From Allium sativum (taxonomy: Eukaryota; Streptophyta; Magnoliopsida; Asparagales; Amaryllidaceae), in contig CM060912.1 in NCBI GenBank assembly GCA_030737875.1, forward strand, positions 207,713,231-207,777,230: a DNA stretch of 64,000 nt, in the 5' to 3' direction. Under the pieces are notes generated by a model that did no database searches, was not told the origin of the DNA, and saw only the letters and a list, made by a program, of their open reading frames with translations. Positions 11,101-23,600 of this stretch are shown piece after piece. A program made the position numbers and the translations under genes. Each line of letters begins with the position of its first letter. The first letter of the stretch is position 1.

Positions 11101-12588
11101 TTATACTTTCATTTTTCCCAAATGCAGGAAAAATGATTTGATCCCCATGAATGTAATATAGGCGTGAAGAGAGTATTAGTTTCATTTATTATTATTTTGA
11201 TGTTGAATTTCCATGGAAGTCCACGGCTTGGGTGATTTCATCGAAGCAAAATTGGAAGACAATGCTCCTGCTACCATGTATATATAACCCAGGGAAATAA
11301 TTAACCATGAAGTAACGAAGGTGCGCAAATTCATGTTTAGGCCTGCAGTGACTGGACAACTCATGCCTGACGTTTTCCTTAGACATGAAGGAAACAGTGC
11401 CTTACTTACTAATGAAGTTTGTCCAAAATCTACAGTGTAATATTTGATACCCATATAAACTATCACATTCCTTGTAAGTATTTGAATCCTAAATTGGTAG
11501 CACGTTCATTCCATAAGCCATTTAACATGAACCGTATAATGTCTTCTATCGCTGTTTAAGCAACTTGTCCTTTGTCCGTGAAATGTAAAATGGGAGATAC
11601 AGGAAATATAACCAACTTTAACATGGACACATTATAACATTTTCTAGCCTTATATTATAACATACTCCAATACGTGCTGATCTCAGTTGGTAAGGTAACG
11701 ATGTATGCATGACAATATCGATGGTATCAAAAGAGAACGGTCGTTTGGCATTAATTTAAAAGAGATATCTTTGTTTAGGTTATAAAGTTTCGCGTATTTC
11801 AGTGCCCAAACTTCGTTCATTTATAGACTGCTAGAGACAAAAATAAAAATACCATTAGGTCGAGTAATGTGTCACGATCCCAAAAATATAATAATATAGG
11901 AAGGTTAGCTTATTCAGTGAAACCCCAAAATGCTGATATAGGGTGTAAAATAATCCAAAATAAAAAAGTGCTTATTTTCTCAAATAAAAATTATAGAAAA
12001 ATTCTAAAAATTAAATTATAACTACGTCTAAAAGGATTTGTCCAAATTCGAAACCGATATTTTATTAAAATTAAATATTCGTTACAGCTTATAAACGATT
12101 CCATAACGACTATTTAAAAATTTGATTTGGACATAACTCACAAACTATAAAGAGAAATCTCCATTTTTATCTTTCATTAGAAAAATATCGTCCACCAGGT
12201 CTGAACATTTCTTGTTTCACAGAAATCCGACTTAAAACGGATTCTACATATTCATATAAAGTTCGAATCACCAATTTACGAACTGCCGCGCCATTTCGAG
12301 CTTGATTATAATTATAATATAAATTATACATTCAACTAACATTTAAAAATAAATTTGTTAATATAATTCAAATTCTAAACTGAATTATATATATTTTAAA
12401 TTTTCTAATTCACACAATATTGCCAGTTCTACTATTTTTGATTATTTCAGAATTAAATATATTATTCCATTATTAATATTAATTAGATATTCAATATTAA
12501 TTAATTCAACGACCATTTAAATCTCAAAATCACTATTTATATAATTAAATAAATAAATTATAATATCGTAAAAATACGGGATGTTACA
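8149..12588 (-). repeat. Element A' LTR, right part (older copy)
   Basis: Begins mid-LTR: GGGGTATAACTACCTCTCAGACC matches 3803 onward in element A's LTR, and the end AATACGGGATGTTACA at 12588 is an LTR terminus. The GAGGAATCC hairpin, donor-like dyad and TCGATTAAC array are all present. The stretch 10250-11870 differs from A, as this zone does between all members. The abrupt start exactly at the outer end of A shows that A inserted into this LTR; the missing left part should lie upstream of the window. Whether it belongs to a full element or a solo LTR cannot be seen here. Confidence 0.8.
8270..8775. repeat. Minisatellite array, TCGATTAACTCTA units
   Basis: About 35 degenerate 13-14 bp units (TCGATTAACTCTAT and close variants) in the A' LTR, at the position of the A array but with a shorter period. 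This indicates independent expansion. Confidence 0.8.
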
Positions 12589-13660
12589 ATTAATTAAAAA
12601 AGTGTCAATACGGAGAGATTTTACAATCTCTAAATCACCATTGTTTTCCTTTGATAGTAAAATTACCGGCTATCAAAGATTTTTGACAATCGTTGTCAAT
12701 ACGGAGAGATGGGTTGGATTATTTTCCGAAAACCACTCCGTATAGGCATACGCGTTGCGAATTAGATTATGCCAAAGATAATTAAAGACGGAATGAAATA
12801 CAATGGTCGTTCTGCAACAGAATAGTGCTTTCAGTTTATCCAGACCCTGGACAACTTGTTTGGACGAATGTATGACTGAGTATTCCTAACAGATCACATA
12901 AGATGATCTTTTTGAGATATTACGTTTAGTGGCGGAGGAATTTGTTACTCTTAGCTTTTTATGCACGTAATATTTTTGGGAAGATCAACTAGTGATTTGA
13001 TGGATTTGACGATGTGGCATTCAAAGTGTATGGTGGCCAGATGTTCCGAAAAGATAAACGTGAGATGCAAGCGTTCTACCATTTGGTTATTTATTTGATT
13101 AGACATTATTATAATATCACTGGATTTTGGTATCAGAAATGTTTTGGTTATAGTAAGGTAAAAACTGTCCATGTTTATGTGTGGGCCGGTCTTACTATTA
13201 CCCTTGGCTTCAAAGGATTTTTGTCCATGTTAAACAATATGATTGGTGTTTACTCACACTAGTCCTATGACTGACCCAGAGTTTATTTTGTTTGTTTTTC
13301 CCTAAACTCTTGGATGCCCAAATCTGTATGGGAAGTCAAGTGTTTTCGGCTTTTACAGATACACTTAGAGGAGCTCAAAGCAGGAGGCTTCATCGTTAGT
13401 TATTTATAGTTATTTCCGCTGTATCAAATATTGTAATTATGCTCTGATGATGGTATGTATATATGATACAAAATTTTGTATTGCCAAGTTTATGTTATAT
13501 AATTTTTTTTGTTCCACTGTGAGATTATGTGTTGTTGATTCGGTTCTTCTTCTATTTGTTTCTATTTCTTTAACCCTAATAACTCGTAATTTTGTGTTAT
13601 TTGAGTTGGACGTGTGTTGTTTTAGTCAACTTAGATAGTACCGATTTGTGGGTCATTACA
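12589..13660 (+). repeat. Element E, 5' LTR (truncated)
   Basis: Matches 19070-20471, the last part of E's 3' LTR, and ends in GGGTCATTACA against a PBS. It starts with ATTAATTAAAAA exactly where A' ends, so A' inserted here; ATTAA at 12589-12593 is the expected target duplication. It lacks ~355 bp present in the 3' LTR (about 19513-19867), with the junction near 13060. Divergence from the sister LTR is visibly higher than for A, B or D. Confidence 0.85.
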
Positions 13661-13662
13661 GT

Positions 13663-13674
13663 TGGTATCAGAGC
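13663..13674 (+). other. Element E primer-binding site
   Basis: TGGTATCAGAGC, two bases after the LTR end. Being on the plus strand, it makes E the only plus-oriented LTR element in the window. Confidence 0.95.
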
Positions 13675-14333
13675 TGAAGGTTGAATGATTACCTTGGCTT
13701 AGTGGCGTAACTTAATAGAGATAGGTAAGTAATAACCTAGATTGAGTTTGAGTGTATATGTGAGCACGTAATTGTAAATTGATATAAAAACTATTTTATA
13801 TTGTATTGATTGTTTTGTCGAGTGGTTTATGAATTCTGGTCGATAAAGTCATGCAAACTATATCGAAAGGTGCTTTTAACTCTTGAACAGAGTTATTCGA
13901 CGCAATATTGTTTTAAAAGATGGGTAAATGAAATAATCTTACCCAAAATATATATTCATAAAAAAAGATGTATATATCTCGAGATTATTGTAGTATATTG
14001 GATGTGTATATCGTTATTATAATCGAAAGAGATTATAATTGAGTTGGTTATGTAAATAACCAATCGAAATTCGTATAATTATACTATACAAAATCATATG
14101 AACTAAATCTGAATTTAAATTAGAATTGGATTTTAAAACTCTGGTAATTTGGAAAAGGTTTGTAAATGGATTTGAATTTGTTATATGGAAATTTTAAATC
14201 CTACGGAAATTTAGAAATACTTTTCCAAGTATTATAAAAGATATTTTGAAATCATTTCAAAATTGAAGTTTATGAAAATAATTTTTGATAGTGATATAGT
14301 ATTGATCTCTCTTTGATCGCTGGATATTAACTC

Positions 14334-14357
14334 CGATGATGAAGTCGACCATCATCG
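14334..14357 (+). ncRNA. Element E internal stem-loop with palindromic loop
   Basis: CGATGATG pairs perfectly with CATCATCG across the 8-nt loop AAGTCGAC, which contains the palindrome GTCGAC. Loop and stem match element A's sense strand. It lies ~660 nt after the PBS. Confidence 0.55.
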
Positions 14358-15160
14358 ATGTTCATTTTCATGTTCCTAAGCGACGGATTACTACCAAAAT
14401 TAGTGTTTTTGAAATTGTTTTGAGGAAACAAGTTATCAAAAAATTCAAATGTTTTGAATTGCTATTATATATATGATTTCAAATTGATTTGAAATAAAAT
14501 ATAGGAATTCAAATTTCGAAATTTAAATTTAACTTATGAAGATAATAGATTGAAATAGTAAAGGTGAATAACAAATTAGAATTTAACTTAAACTAAGTTC
14601 AATTAAAATTGGATTGGAATAGAGATAATATGGAATGGAATTGAATTGTTGATTAAGAATTTGGAATTGAAATTGGAACTGGAGTTTGAAATGAAATTTG
14701 GATTGGGTATAAGAAAATTATTGGTTTGAGGATAAGTTGGTTGGAAAGCAATTGGAAATACATGGGTATATGCTGTTTGGATAGCAATTGGAAGAATAAA
14801 GCTAAATACCGGACAAAATGTTACGAGTTTATATTTTATTTGGATATGAGATTTATCAGCCTATTCGGAAGGTCACTTGGTTGTTTAATTTTCTTTTGGA
14901 TTGGAGATAGCCTAGAGATGCGAGTTATAGTTCTACCGATTGAGCTATGCAAAGAAGATGCTCGCGAAATTTTTTGAAAAATTTAAGGTGTTAGGATATT
15001 ATCTGAATTTTGAAATCAATAGAAATAAATTAATATTTTAAGTGAAGTTAATTGGTTCAGTCAAAACCGAAGCTAAGAAGTAAAGCAGTTGATATTTAAC
15101 CAAATCAATAGGGATTATAACATTTTTCCTATCTTAGTAATTTCTGGGACGAAATTTTTT

Positions 15161-15174
15161 AAAGGGGGAAGGAA
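15161..15174 (+). other. Element E polypurine tract
   Basis: AAAGGGGGAAGGAA, directly before TGTAACGTCCCGG of the 3' LTR. Confidence 0.9.
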
Positions 15175-16454
15175 TGTAACGTCCCGGAATTTTAGTGGTT
15201 TAATAATTAATTAATTTAATTATTTTAATATACTGGTTTGATAATTTAAATGGTTTGAATTCAAATATTTTGTACATTTAATTAATATAACTAGTGAAAT
15301 AATAAATTAAATTTTGAAATAGTCGAAATTTGTTTAATTGTCAATATGATGTGAACTGGATAGTATAAGTGATTTATTTTAGTTAGAATTAAATTATAAT
15401 AACGAATATGTTATTATTACGACATTTGAACGTATTAATTATAATATAATTTTAAATCGAGCTCGTAACATCGCGGTAGTTTGTAATATTATGTTTCCAA
15501 CTTTAAATGATTATACAGGATTCGTTTTAAGTCAGATTTCCTCGAAACAAGAATCGTTCGTATCAATTTGATTATATTTTTTCTAATGGAAGTGAAAACT
15601 CGAGATTTTATATTATAGATTGTAAGTTATGTCCAAATCAAATTTTCAAATAATCGCTATGGAATCATTTATAGGCCATAACGATTTATTTAATATAATT
15701 AAATATTGGTTTCAAATTTGGACAAGGTTTTTTAGATGTATTGTTAATTTAATTTACAGAATTTTTCCGTAATTTTTAATTAGAAAAATAAGATACTTTT
15801 CGTTTGATGTAATCTATAACCTATCAGCATTTTTGGTACTTCACAAAATAAGTTAATTCGTCTGTTTTGTTATATTTATAACATCATGGCACGTCGCCTG
15901 ACACGAACGCAATTTTTTTTTTTTTTTGTAGCTATTTTTTCATGAACGGAATTTTAGTTTATATATCAACGTAACATGGTACCTTAAAAATCAAAAATAA
16001 AGTCACATATAATTCTTTAGCTATTACACAAAGCACGAATAGAATAGATACACGAAATAAAAGATAACTACATGGTATTATGCAATACTGAGATGGCTGT
16101 ATCACATAGATTGGCCCAATTACGGCAGCAAACTCACAAACTTTACCACTAAAGGGAACTGAAGATTTTATATTAGTGTTGAGGATTACATTTTAGTACT
16201 ACACGATTGGAATTAAAGAAATAGTGGACAGTGTATATCACAAATACATGGTCAGTTGGGTCAAAATGAAGGCTTTTGCTTTCTGCTGAAATGACCACTC
16301 ATAGCAATGCAAATGAGAAAAAAATACAAAAGAATAGTTGCCAGTCCTTAAGCCAACCATGTCTGAAAAATAGCCATTCTATTTTGAACATATACGCTGA
16401 CCTATGGAAGATCACTGTATGTTGAAAGCTACACCATTCTTATCTTGTTCTCTT

Positions 16455-16463
16455 CTATATATA
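16455..16463 (+). promoter_or_regulatory. TATA-like box in E's 3' LTR
   Basis: TTCTATATATACGCAAGG about 1.28 kb into the LTR, in sense orientation. This would give a long U3 and a leader exon of ~1.3 kb up to the donor-like motif at 17812. Not tested. Confidence 0.4.
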
Positions 16464-16842
16464 CGCAAGGCAATGGAGCGTTTTTCTCATGCAACAAGTT
16501 CGTTCCATCCAGCGAATTAAAATCGAGCTTTCCATGGAGTTCGAAAAAAACTCAATTAAATTAAAAGGGAGTTTGAGTGGAGCTTTTATAGTATGGAGAT
16601 GAAGAAAATAGAAAGGGGAAGCTTGTGTGTACACAAGAGCAAAGCAAGGACGTGAGCAATGGTGAAACCCGCTTGTGAATGGAAGAGCTCAGAACAATGA
16701 TTAAAATGGCGATGGCTTTGGGTAAAACAATGAAGGGGATGATACTAGTATAGCGTGAGTATAGATGGAAACTTGTTTGGAAAAAAGAGAAGAGTTGCGG
16801 TTTACTATAGCATGAATTTTTGCTTTCGAGCTCAGGTATTTG

Positions 16843-16844
<2 letters not shown>

Positions 16845-16879
<35 letters not shown>
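16845..16879. repeat. (TA)n microsatellite
   Basis: TA run of ~35 bp inside the E 3' LTR. Confidence 0.9.
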
Positions 16880-16882
<3 letters not shown>

Positions 16883-19800
16883 CAAGATGGTGAGTATGGG
16901 AGGAGTTGCAATGTTTAAAACTAGCAGGGAAGATAGAATGGAGGTTCGAGTTACGGTTTCGAACTGGAAGGGTACTGATATTAAAAGCCACGTCCATGGC
17001 TTTGAAAGGCTACAGTAGGAGGTTCAGATGTATTATTTGGGAAAAGAGGGTTAATAACGTGAAAGTAAAGGAGCATTTCGAACAGTATCTATATTGGATA
17101 GAAAATACAAGTGGGAGGAAGTTACTGGAGTTTGCGCTTTGTAAAAGGAGGTAGTAGCATTGTTTGTGGTTTTAAAGGAGGATAAGAATGGTTATTTTGG
17201 TGATTTAATGATAAAGAAATAGTGGAGACGTGCTGGAGCACTTGGGAAATGGAAACCTGTTTGGCAAGCAAAAGGGGAAAATCTTCACATTCTCATGGGT
17301 GCATGGCAAAGTGCACGTATAAAGTGGGACAAATGAAACATAGTGGGCATTTGAATGGTGTTTGCGGGCTTTATAACGTTAAGCCCAAATTTATAAAAAA
17401 AAAGGGGGCATTTGGACGTGAATTAAAAGGTTGGAGGAAGACATGGAAATAAGCATATTGGAAAAAGCATGTACAGGCACAGGTAGTAGGCGGGTTAAAT
17501 TCATAGTGGAAGGAAGAGATGAGTAGTGGGTTTCGGGCTTGAAATATGTTGACGAGCCGATAGGAACGCGTGAGGCCCAATAAATGAAATTATTTAAATT
17601 TATTTATTTAAATAGTATATGAACGTACAAAGGTAATATTTCACTCGTATAATATTAGAATTGTGAACGGTCTGATTAATTGGAACTGTACGGAAGCAGA
17701 CTATGCTATGAAGTTGGTTCAGATCCCTTTAAAGAACGTTACAATTTTACATGAAATAAAATGCTCGATGGATCAACTAAAGTTAATCATTATTCAACGA
17801 TTGACGACCAAGGTGAGTAAACTCACTAACTCTGTCCAGTTTTAAAATATTATATTTGTATTTTAATATTTATAAATGACGATTGCATGATGTGCGACGA
17901 TTGTTTGGATGGATTGCTTATCAATTGGTTGAAGTTATAGATACTGTTATTTATATAAATTATTTGTTAAATATTTGATCCCATTTAGTATTATACTTCA
18001 TATTGACATGAAATCAGTGTTATTTATATGGATTAACATCTGTGGATGCAGGGAAACAGGTTGGAGGAATGCAACTGGATTCGTCAACAATTATATTGTT
18101 GTTTTTTATATATTGCATTGTGTTCAGGATGTTGAGTAACATTGGCCTTGGAATAATCGGTATTTAAATACCATAAAATATCTTGGAAATGAATTTGAGT
18201 TTTAAAAAGGGAAAATCTATCATTTTTTTTTGGACAATAGAAATTGAATCTTGATTGAACTAGAATGCAATAACTTGTTTTAATTATATTAAAACAAGTA
18301 GTTTGATTTATAAATGATATTTAGAGATAAAGTGGGATAGTGATTAGTGAATAATTTGAAAATATAAGAATGAATTAAGAAATGGGAAATTTGAGAATCG
18401 TTTCAAAGGGAATGATAAAACTATTTCGACATTCGAAATGTGAACAGAACTAAGTAAAGCCATAAGGATTTGTATTTATAATTCGACGATGTTGAATATT
18501 ATTAAAATCAATTATTTTTAGAAATTATATATATTATATAATTCGTAGCTCAACAAGATGGTTAATATTTGGTTTGAAACCAATAAATCATAATCGAATA
18601 GGAAATCGATATTAAGTGAAAAACCTAAGATATAATTAATAAGAGTATACTTACAAATGGAATTTATGAAATATAATATGAAAATGAGTTTATAAAATAT
18701 CTCAAAGGACGAGACTATAGCCTATAATGGTATTTATTATTTAAATAAAGATTTATTTGATAAACGACTTCAGATTTCTATAAAGGGATAATATTCACGT
18801 TTAAAAGTAAATAATGATTCTAAAGCAAACATTTGATTAAAATGGAAATTGGAAATGTTTTCAAATGTTAATAAGGTATATTTTATAAAATACGGAAACT
18901 AAGAAATGTGGAAAAGATGGAAAAGTTTTCGAATGTTAATAACGTATATTTTCTACGATATGGAAAAATAAGAATATATATTTGGAATTGTGCTTCCAAG
19001 AAGCGTACAAGGCTAAGACGGGATTTTAGAAATACCTAGAAAGATATGGAAAGTTGGAAATAAATGAATATTAATTAAAAAGGGTCGGTGAATGTTTGAT
19101 GGATATTTTTTTCCTTTGATAGTTAAATCACCGGCTATCAAAGATTTTTGACCATCGTTGTCAATACGGAGAGACTGGTTGGATTACTACCCGAAAACCA
19201 GTCCGTATAGGCATAGGGGTTGCGAATTAGATTATGCTGAAGATAATTGAAGATGGAGTGAAATACAATGGTCGTTCTGTTACAGAATAGTGCTTTCAGT
19301 TTGTCCAGACTCGGAAAACTTGTATGGACGAATGTCTGACTGAGTATTCCTAGCAGATCACATAAGACGATCTTTTGAGGAATTACGTTTGGTGGTCAAG
19401 GAATTCGTTTCTCTTATCTTTTTATACTCGTAATATTTTTGGGAAGATCAACTAATGATTTGACGATGTGGCATTCAAATTGTATGGTGGCCAGATGTTC
19501 TGGAAAGATAAACATAGACTCAAGCCTCACCACTGGGAAATTACAAAAATCGGGCAGGTAGCGTGGCTAGTTGGGTCATACCCAAGCATGGTATATTTGT
19601 CACCGATCTATAGAAAATTCAATTATTTGTTCTTCTTTCGATTCTGTTTCTTACGGATTACGGTTGGACGGCCGACAACCGTGGGTGACAATATATTCGC
19701 TACACTCAAGCTAAATGAGTGGGCGGTTACGTGTGGTTGGGTTGCAAGATGTTCTTGCTAAACCCCTGTGTATCCCCTCTAGAGTACACTAATCGGGAGG

Positions 19801-20471
19801 TGGACCCATACCTTGTCATAGTTGGAATCCAATCTCCAATAAGCGCCCTGCGGTTTTTGTGTAGAGCGTGAGAAGCAAGCGTTCTACTATTTGGTTATTT
19901 ATTTGATTAGACATTATTATAATATCACTGGATTTTGATATCAAAAATATTTTGGTTATAGTAAGGTAAAATCCGTCCATGTTTATGTGTGGGCCGGTCT
20001 TACTATTATCCTTTCTTTCAAAGGATTTTTTGTCAAAGTTAAACAATATGGTTGGAGTTTACTCACACCAGTCCTATGACTGACCTAGAGTTTATTTTGT
20101 TTGTTTTTCCCTAAACTCTTGGGTGCCCAAATTTTATGGGAAGTCAAGTGTTTTCGGCTTTTACACATACACTTGGAGGAGCTCGAAGCAGGATACTTCA
20201 TCGTTAGTTATTTAGGGTTATTTCCGTTGTATCAAATTTTGTATTATGCTCTGATGATGGTATATTTATATGATGCAAAATTTTGTATTTCCAAGTTTAT
20301 GTTATATTATATATTTTTTTCGTTTCGATGTGAGATTATGTGTTGTTGTTTCGGTTCTTCTTCTATTTGTTTCTATTTCTTTAACTCTAATGACTCATAA
20401 TTCTGTGTTATTTGAGTTGGACATGTGCTGTTTTAGTCAACTCAAATAGTACGGATTTGCGAGCCGTTACA

Positions 20472-20676
20472 GCTACCACCCAACGCCGATTTGATTAATT
20501 TTATGTATATTAGCCGTATACAGAGGAGGCCCATCTTAAAGTTTCCCAACGTTACCCTTATGGTATAAGATAGCGTACTGAGATGTCACAATCAGTCAAG
20601 GCCAGTTGGGACACCCCTAATCTTTTAAATAGTCTATACTTCAAACTCCAACCATAAACAATAATCTATGCACACT
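20472..20676. other. Unassigned spacer between elements E and B
   Basis: Between the end of E and the target duplication of B. No ORF, repeat or RNA gene is recognised. Removing B joins it to 35635 onward, so it may be part of the same old sequence that holds the gene relics there. Confidence 0.5.
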
Positions 20677-20681
20677 CGATC
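20677..20681. other. Target-site duplication of B, left copy
   Basis: CGATC, repeated exactly at 35630-35634. Confidence 0.9.
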
Positions 20682-23600
20682 TGTGACGATCCCAAAACCC
20701 CGTGACACGGTGTTAAGGATAATCATTGGAATATAACACATTAATCATCATTAGCAGATCATAGATAATAGCATAAACAGAAAATAGAATAATTTACACA
20801 CATATGACAGCGGAATCATATAGATATCATCACATCAGAGAAGCACAGTACAGGATACAACTTAGTGCATAATGATACATAATCAGTCACCATTTCCTGA
20901 GGCGGAATCATACATAAAGAGTACACAAAAGGAATATCAGTCTACATCGCCAATGGCGGAATCATAATATAGATACAATAATGGCGGAGAAAATCCAAGT
21001 CAGCACGGTGTAGTCAAGCCTCGCCATGAGCCAAAAGGTGCGTCAGAAACCTGTAACTAGGCTGCCCGTGTGAAATGAGGGCACCCGAGTTTGCAAGGTG
21101 AAACAAACTACGAGTCAGTCATGGGACTGGTATGAGAAATCTACTCAACTTATTAACAACAATAATGAGGCAAATCAAAGGACCACGCCACTTTCACGGA
21201 ACGGGTTTACTCCAATGAGTGCTAGTGCATGAAATAAAGTAAATGATTAAATCATCGCAATGCTTTTTATAAAATGAAGCCATTATAAGACTCAGGTCCC
21301 ATCACACAATGCAACGCAAGCCGGAGGATAGAGTTTTTACCTTATAATAGCCAAAAATGCTTCATACGAATAAAACAAAAGTGCTTGATATTATTACTAG
21401 TGTATATATGTTTCAAAAGCGATTTCAATCATAAATATCAATCATAGGCGGCATAAATGACCCATACCACTATGTCGCCATACTAGTAATACAATCACGT
21501 CCGCATATTTCGTATTGGAAATTGGATTCCTTCATGAGTCGAGGCAAGGGGCAAGCTCCTCTCCGTTCGAGACACTTTAGCAAATGCCTCGGGACCGCAC
21601 ACAGCAATCCCCTGGATCCTCCAAGGCCGGTCCTCTCTTACTTTTGAGGATTAATTATTCCTGAACACACGTTTCCCGGTCCTTACAGACCTATAATCGA
21701 GGTGCCTCGCATTCCAACAACCACACAGGTGAAAAGTAGATATAAATGTCAGGGCTGGGAGGTCACTGACACCACCATAGCTAGAAAGAAACGTCATGCA
21801 CTCCTTGGGTCCTTCTCCCGTTTTTGACTCATACCGGGGTGTGAGGCTCGCGAATTCACGTTATACCCAAAGCTACGTCACACAGACCATGCTTTGATCA
21901 TCCACCACAAGACTTTGCTTTGCAACAGAAGCCTTGATCATATGCCACTTAGGCGTGCCACACAGGCAATCCACTCCATGCGACTGATTTCTGTCAATAC
22001 ATAACCTCTGAGCTCGTACGTCTCAGAAAAGGGCGTTAAGCAAGAGAGTAAATTCTCCACCGCCAAACAGATATATATTTAACAGAGATCAATCAACAGA
22101 GAACAAAATCCAATGTCAGACACACAGTCCATTTACAAGTCCGTTCTGGGTCTGAACGAAACCGGAGGCATCAACTCCTCGCATATCCGTACAATCAACA
22201 GTATGTTTGGACGGCTACTACTTCAGTTCCTTCATGGTAGCTACTCCAATCACGAGCATCAGTAGCGCCCATCCATCCAATGTGAAGATCGTCGGTCTTC
22301 AGCCGTCTTCGACTCTTCGACTTCTCAACGTCGATCGAATATTTGAAATGAGATAAACTCGGCCTTTTCAAATAACCCACGTATATTTAGATTTTCAAAT
22401 CAATTATTCACATGGTTGGACTATTCAACATTCACATTTCAGTTATTTAGTTATAATTTTCATGTCAAATACATTCAACCATCACATATCAAGCAAACAC
22501 AACAAAATTGGTTTATTTCCACTCTATATCGTCTATAGTATTTTATAACGATATATCGCCATTTTTATTTAATTAAAAACGGCTATATTTTAATTAAACG
22601 ACGTTTCAGGTCGTGTCGATGCACTGGCGCTGCTTTTCACTAATTTTGTTTTACACATATCTGAAAATCTAACCGTTGGATCTTCACAAATTTTATATCA
22701 TTAGGAAGGTCATTTCAAAACGAATCCAACGGTTTCAGTTTTGGGAAAATCCGACGGTCAGATCTTCCACACTAGCCATTTGAAGTTATGATTTCAATTT
22801 ACGAACTACAGCGTCGTTATTCGATTTAATTTAAATTATATTTATATATATATATAAATATAATCGTTTCTGGCGCTGTTTTTCTTCAGTTTTGAATTAA
22901 ACATTCCAGACAATCCAACCGTCGGATCTTCACAAAGTTGGTGCCGTTGGAAAGATATTTCCAAGGCGAACCCAACGGTTGCGGTTTCGGGAAAATCCAG
23001 TGGTCGGATTTCCCGCACTAGTCGTTTGAAATCACGGTTTCAAAACACTAACTACACGGCCACGTTTCGTTTTAATTTCATTTATATTTATATATTTATA
23101 TAAATATAGTTCATTCAAAAATTCCTATATCATTTCCACTTCAATTATTTCACTAACGCCTTTAAATTTCGGAAAATTTCGCCATAACCTCCTTTGTACG
23201 GGAGGGTCTGGGAAAATTCCCAAATAGCCACACGGGCGTCTCATATCAAAAGAAAAAGAAAAAGCCAAGCGGCTAGCCAACAGGCTCATAAAATCATCAC
23301 CCAAACAAAGCAGTAAATGTGTACCTATTTGTCGGGCACAAAATTTTATTTCTCTTCTCTAGCCCCTTTGCTTTAACCTGCTCAATAGATATGCATGTAC
23401 ATATATATACAATTTCTATCACGTATCATTTTCCATTCAATTTCATATTTGATTTGCTTTGGTTTAAAAACACCATTCATTCTAATGTTGCATGCATAGG
23501 CTAAAATCATATCATTAGCTAATTAATGTATATTTCAACTCATGCACGTTTATTTGAACAAGTGGCTATTTTTAACACTTCACATTTCAAAGATGATAAT

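Larger units (their letters stand above)
13661..15174 (+). mobile_element. Element E internal domain, non-coding (1,514 bp)
   Basis: Plus-strand internal domain with the PBS at 13663-13674 and the polypurine tract AAAGGGGGAAGGAA at 15161-15174, preceded by GGGACGAAATTTT. The leader after the PBS matches A and D read in reverse complement (ACCTTGGCTTAGTGGCGTAAC and AACCTAGATTGAGTTTGAG). A stem-loop lies at 14334-14357, and the ~170 bp shared block at about 14810-14975. No retroviral protein domain is found. The longest ORF (14726-14977, 83 codons) covers the shared block and does not keep its frame in the other elements, so I do not call it a gene. Confidence 0.85.
15175..20471 (+). repeat. 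Element E, 3' LTR (complete, 5.3 kb)
   Basis: Runs from TGTAACGTCCCGG to GAGCCGTTACA. Read in reverse complement it shares blocks with the LTRs of A, D and F: the CTTTGATAG hairpin (19114-19143), the donor-like GGTGAGTAAACTCAC (17812-17826), the AACATCTGTGGATGCAGGG block (18035-18057), and the text matching B's GACTGGTATGAG block near 20075. A TATA-like CTATATATA at 16455-16463 is the best promoter candidate. The variable zone is 15900-17600. Flank GCTAC (20472-20476) should be half of the target duplication. Confidence 0.88.

Noticed and set aside
13663..13674. tRNA-like sequence near TGGTATCAGAGC
   Set aside because: It is a 12-base primer-binding site complementary to a tRNA end. No cloverleaf or promoter boxes are present.
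16561..17154. Overlapping ORFs on both strands of E's LTR
   Set aside because: They run through a TA microsatellite giving Ile-Tyr repeats on both strands, which points to chance frames.
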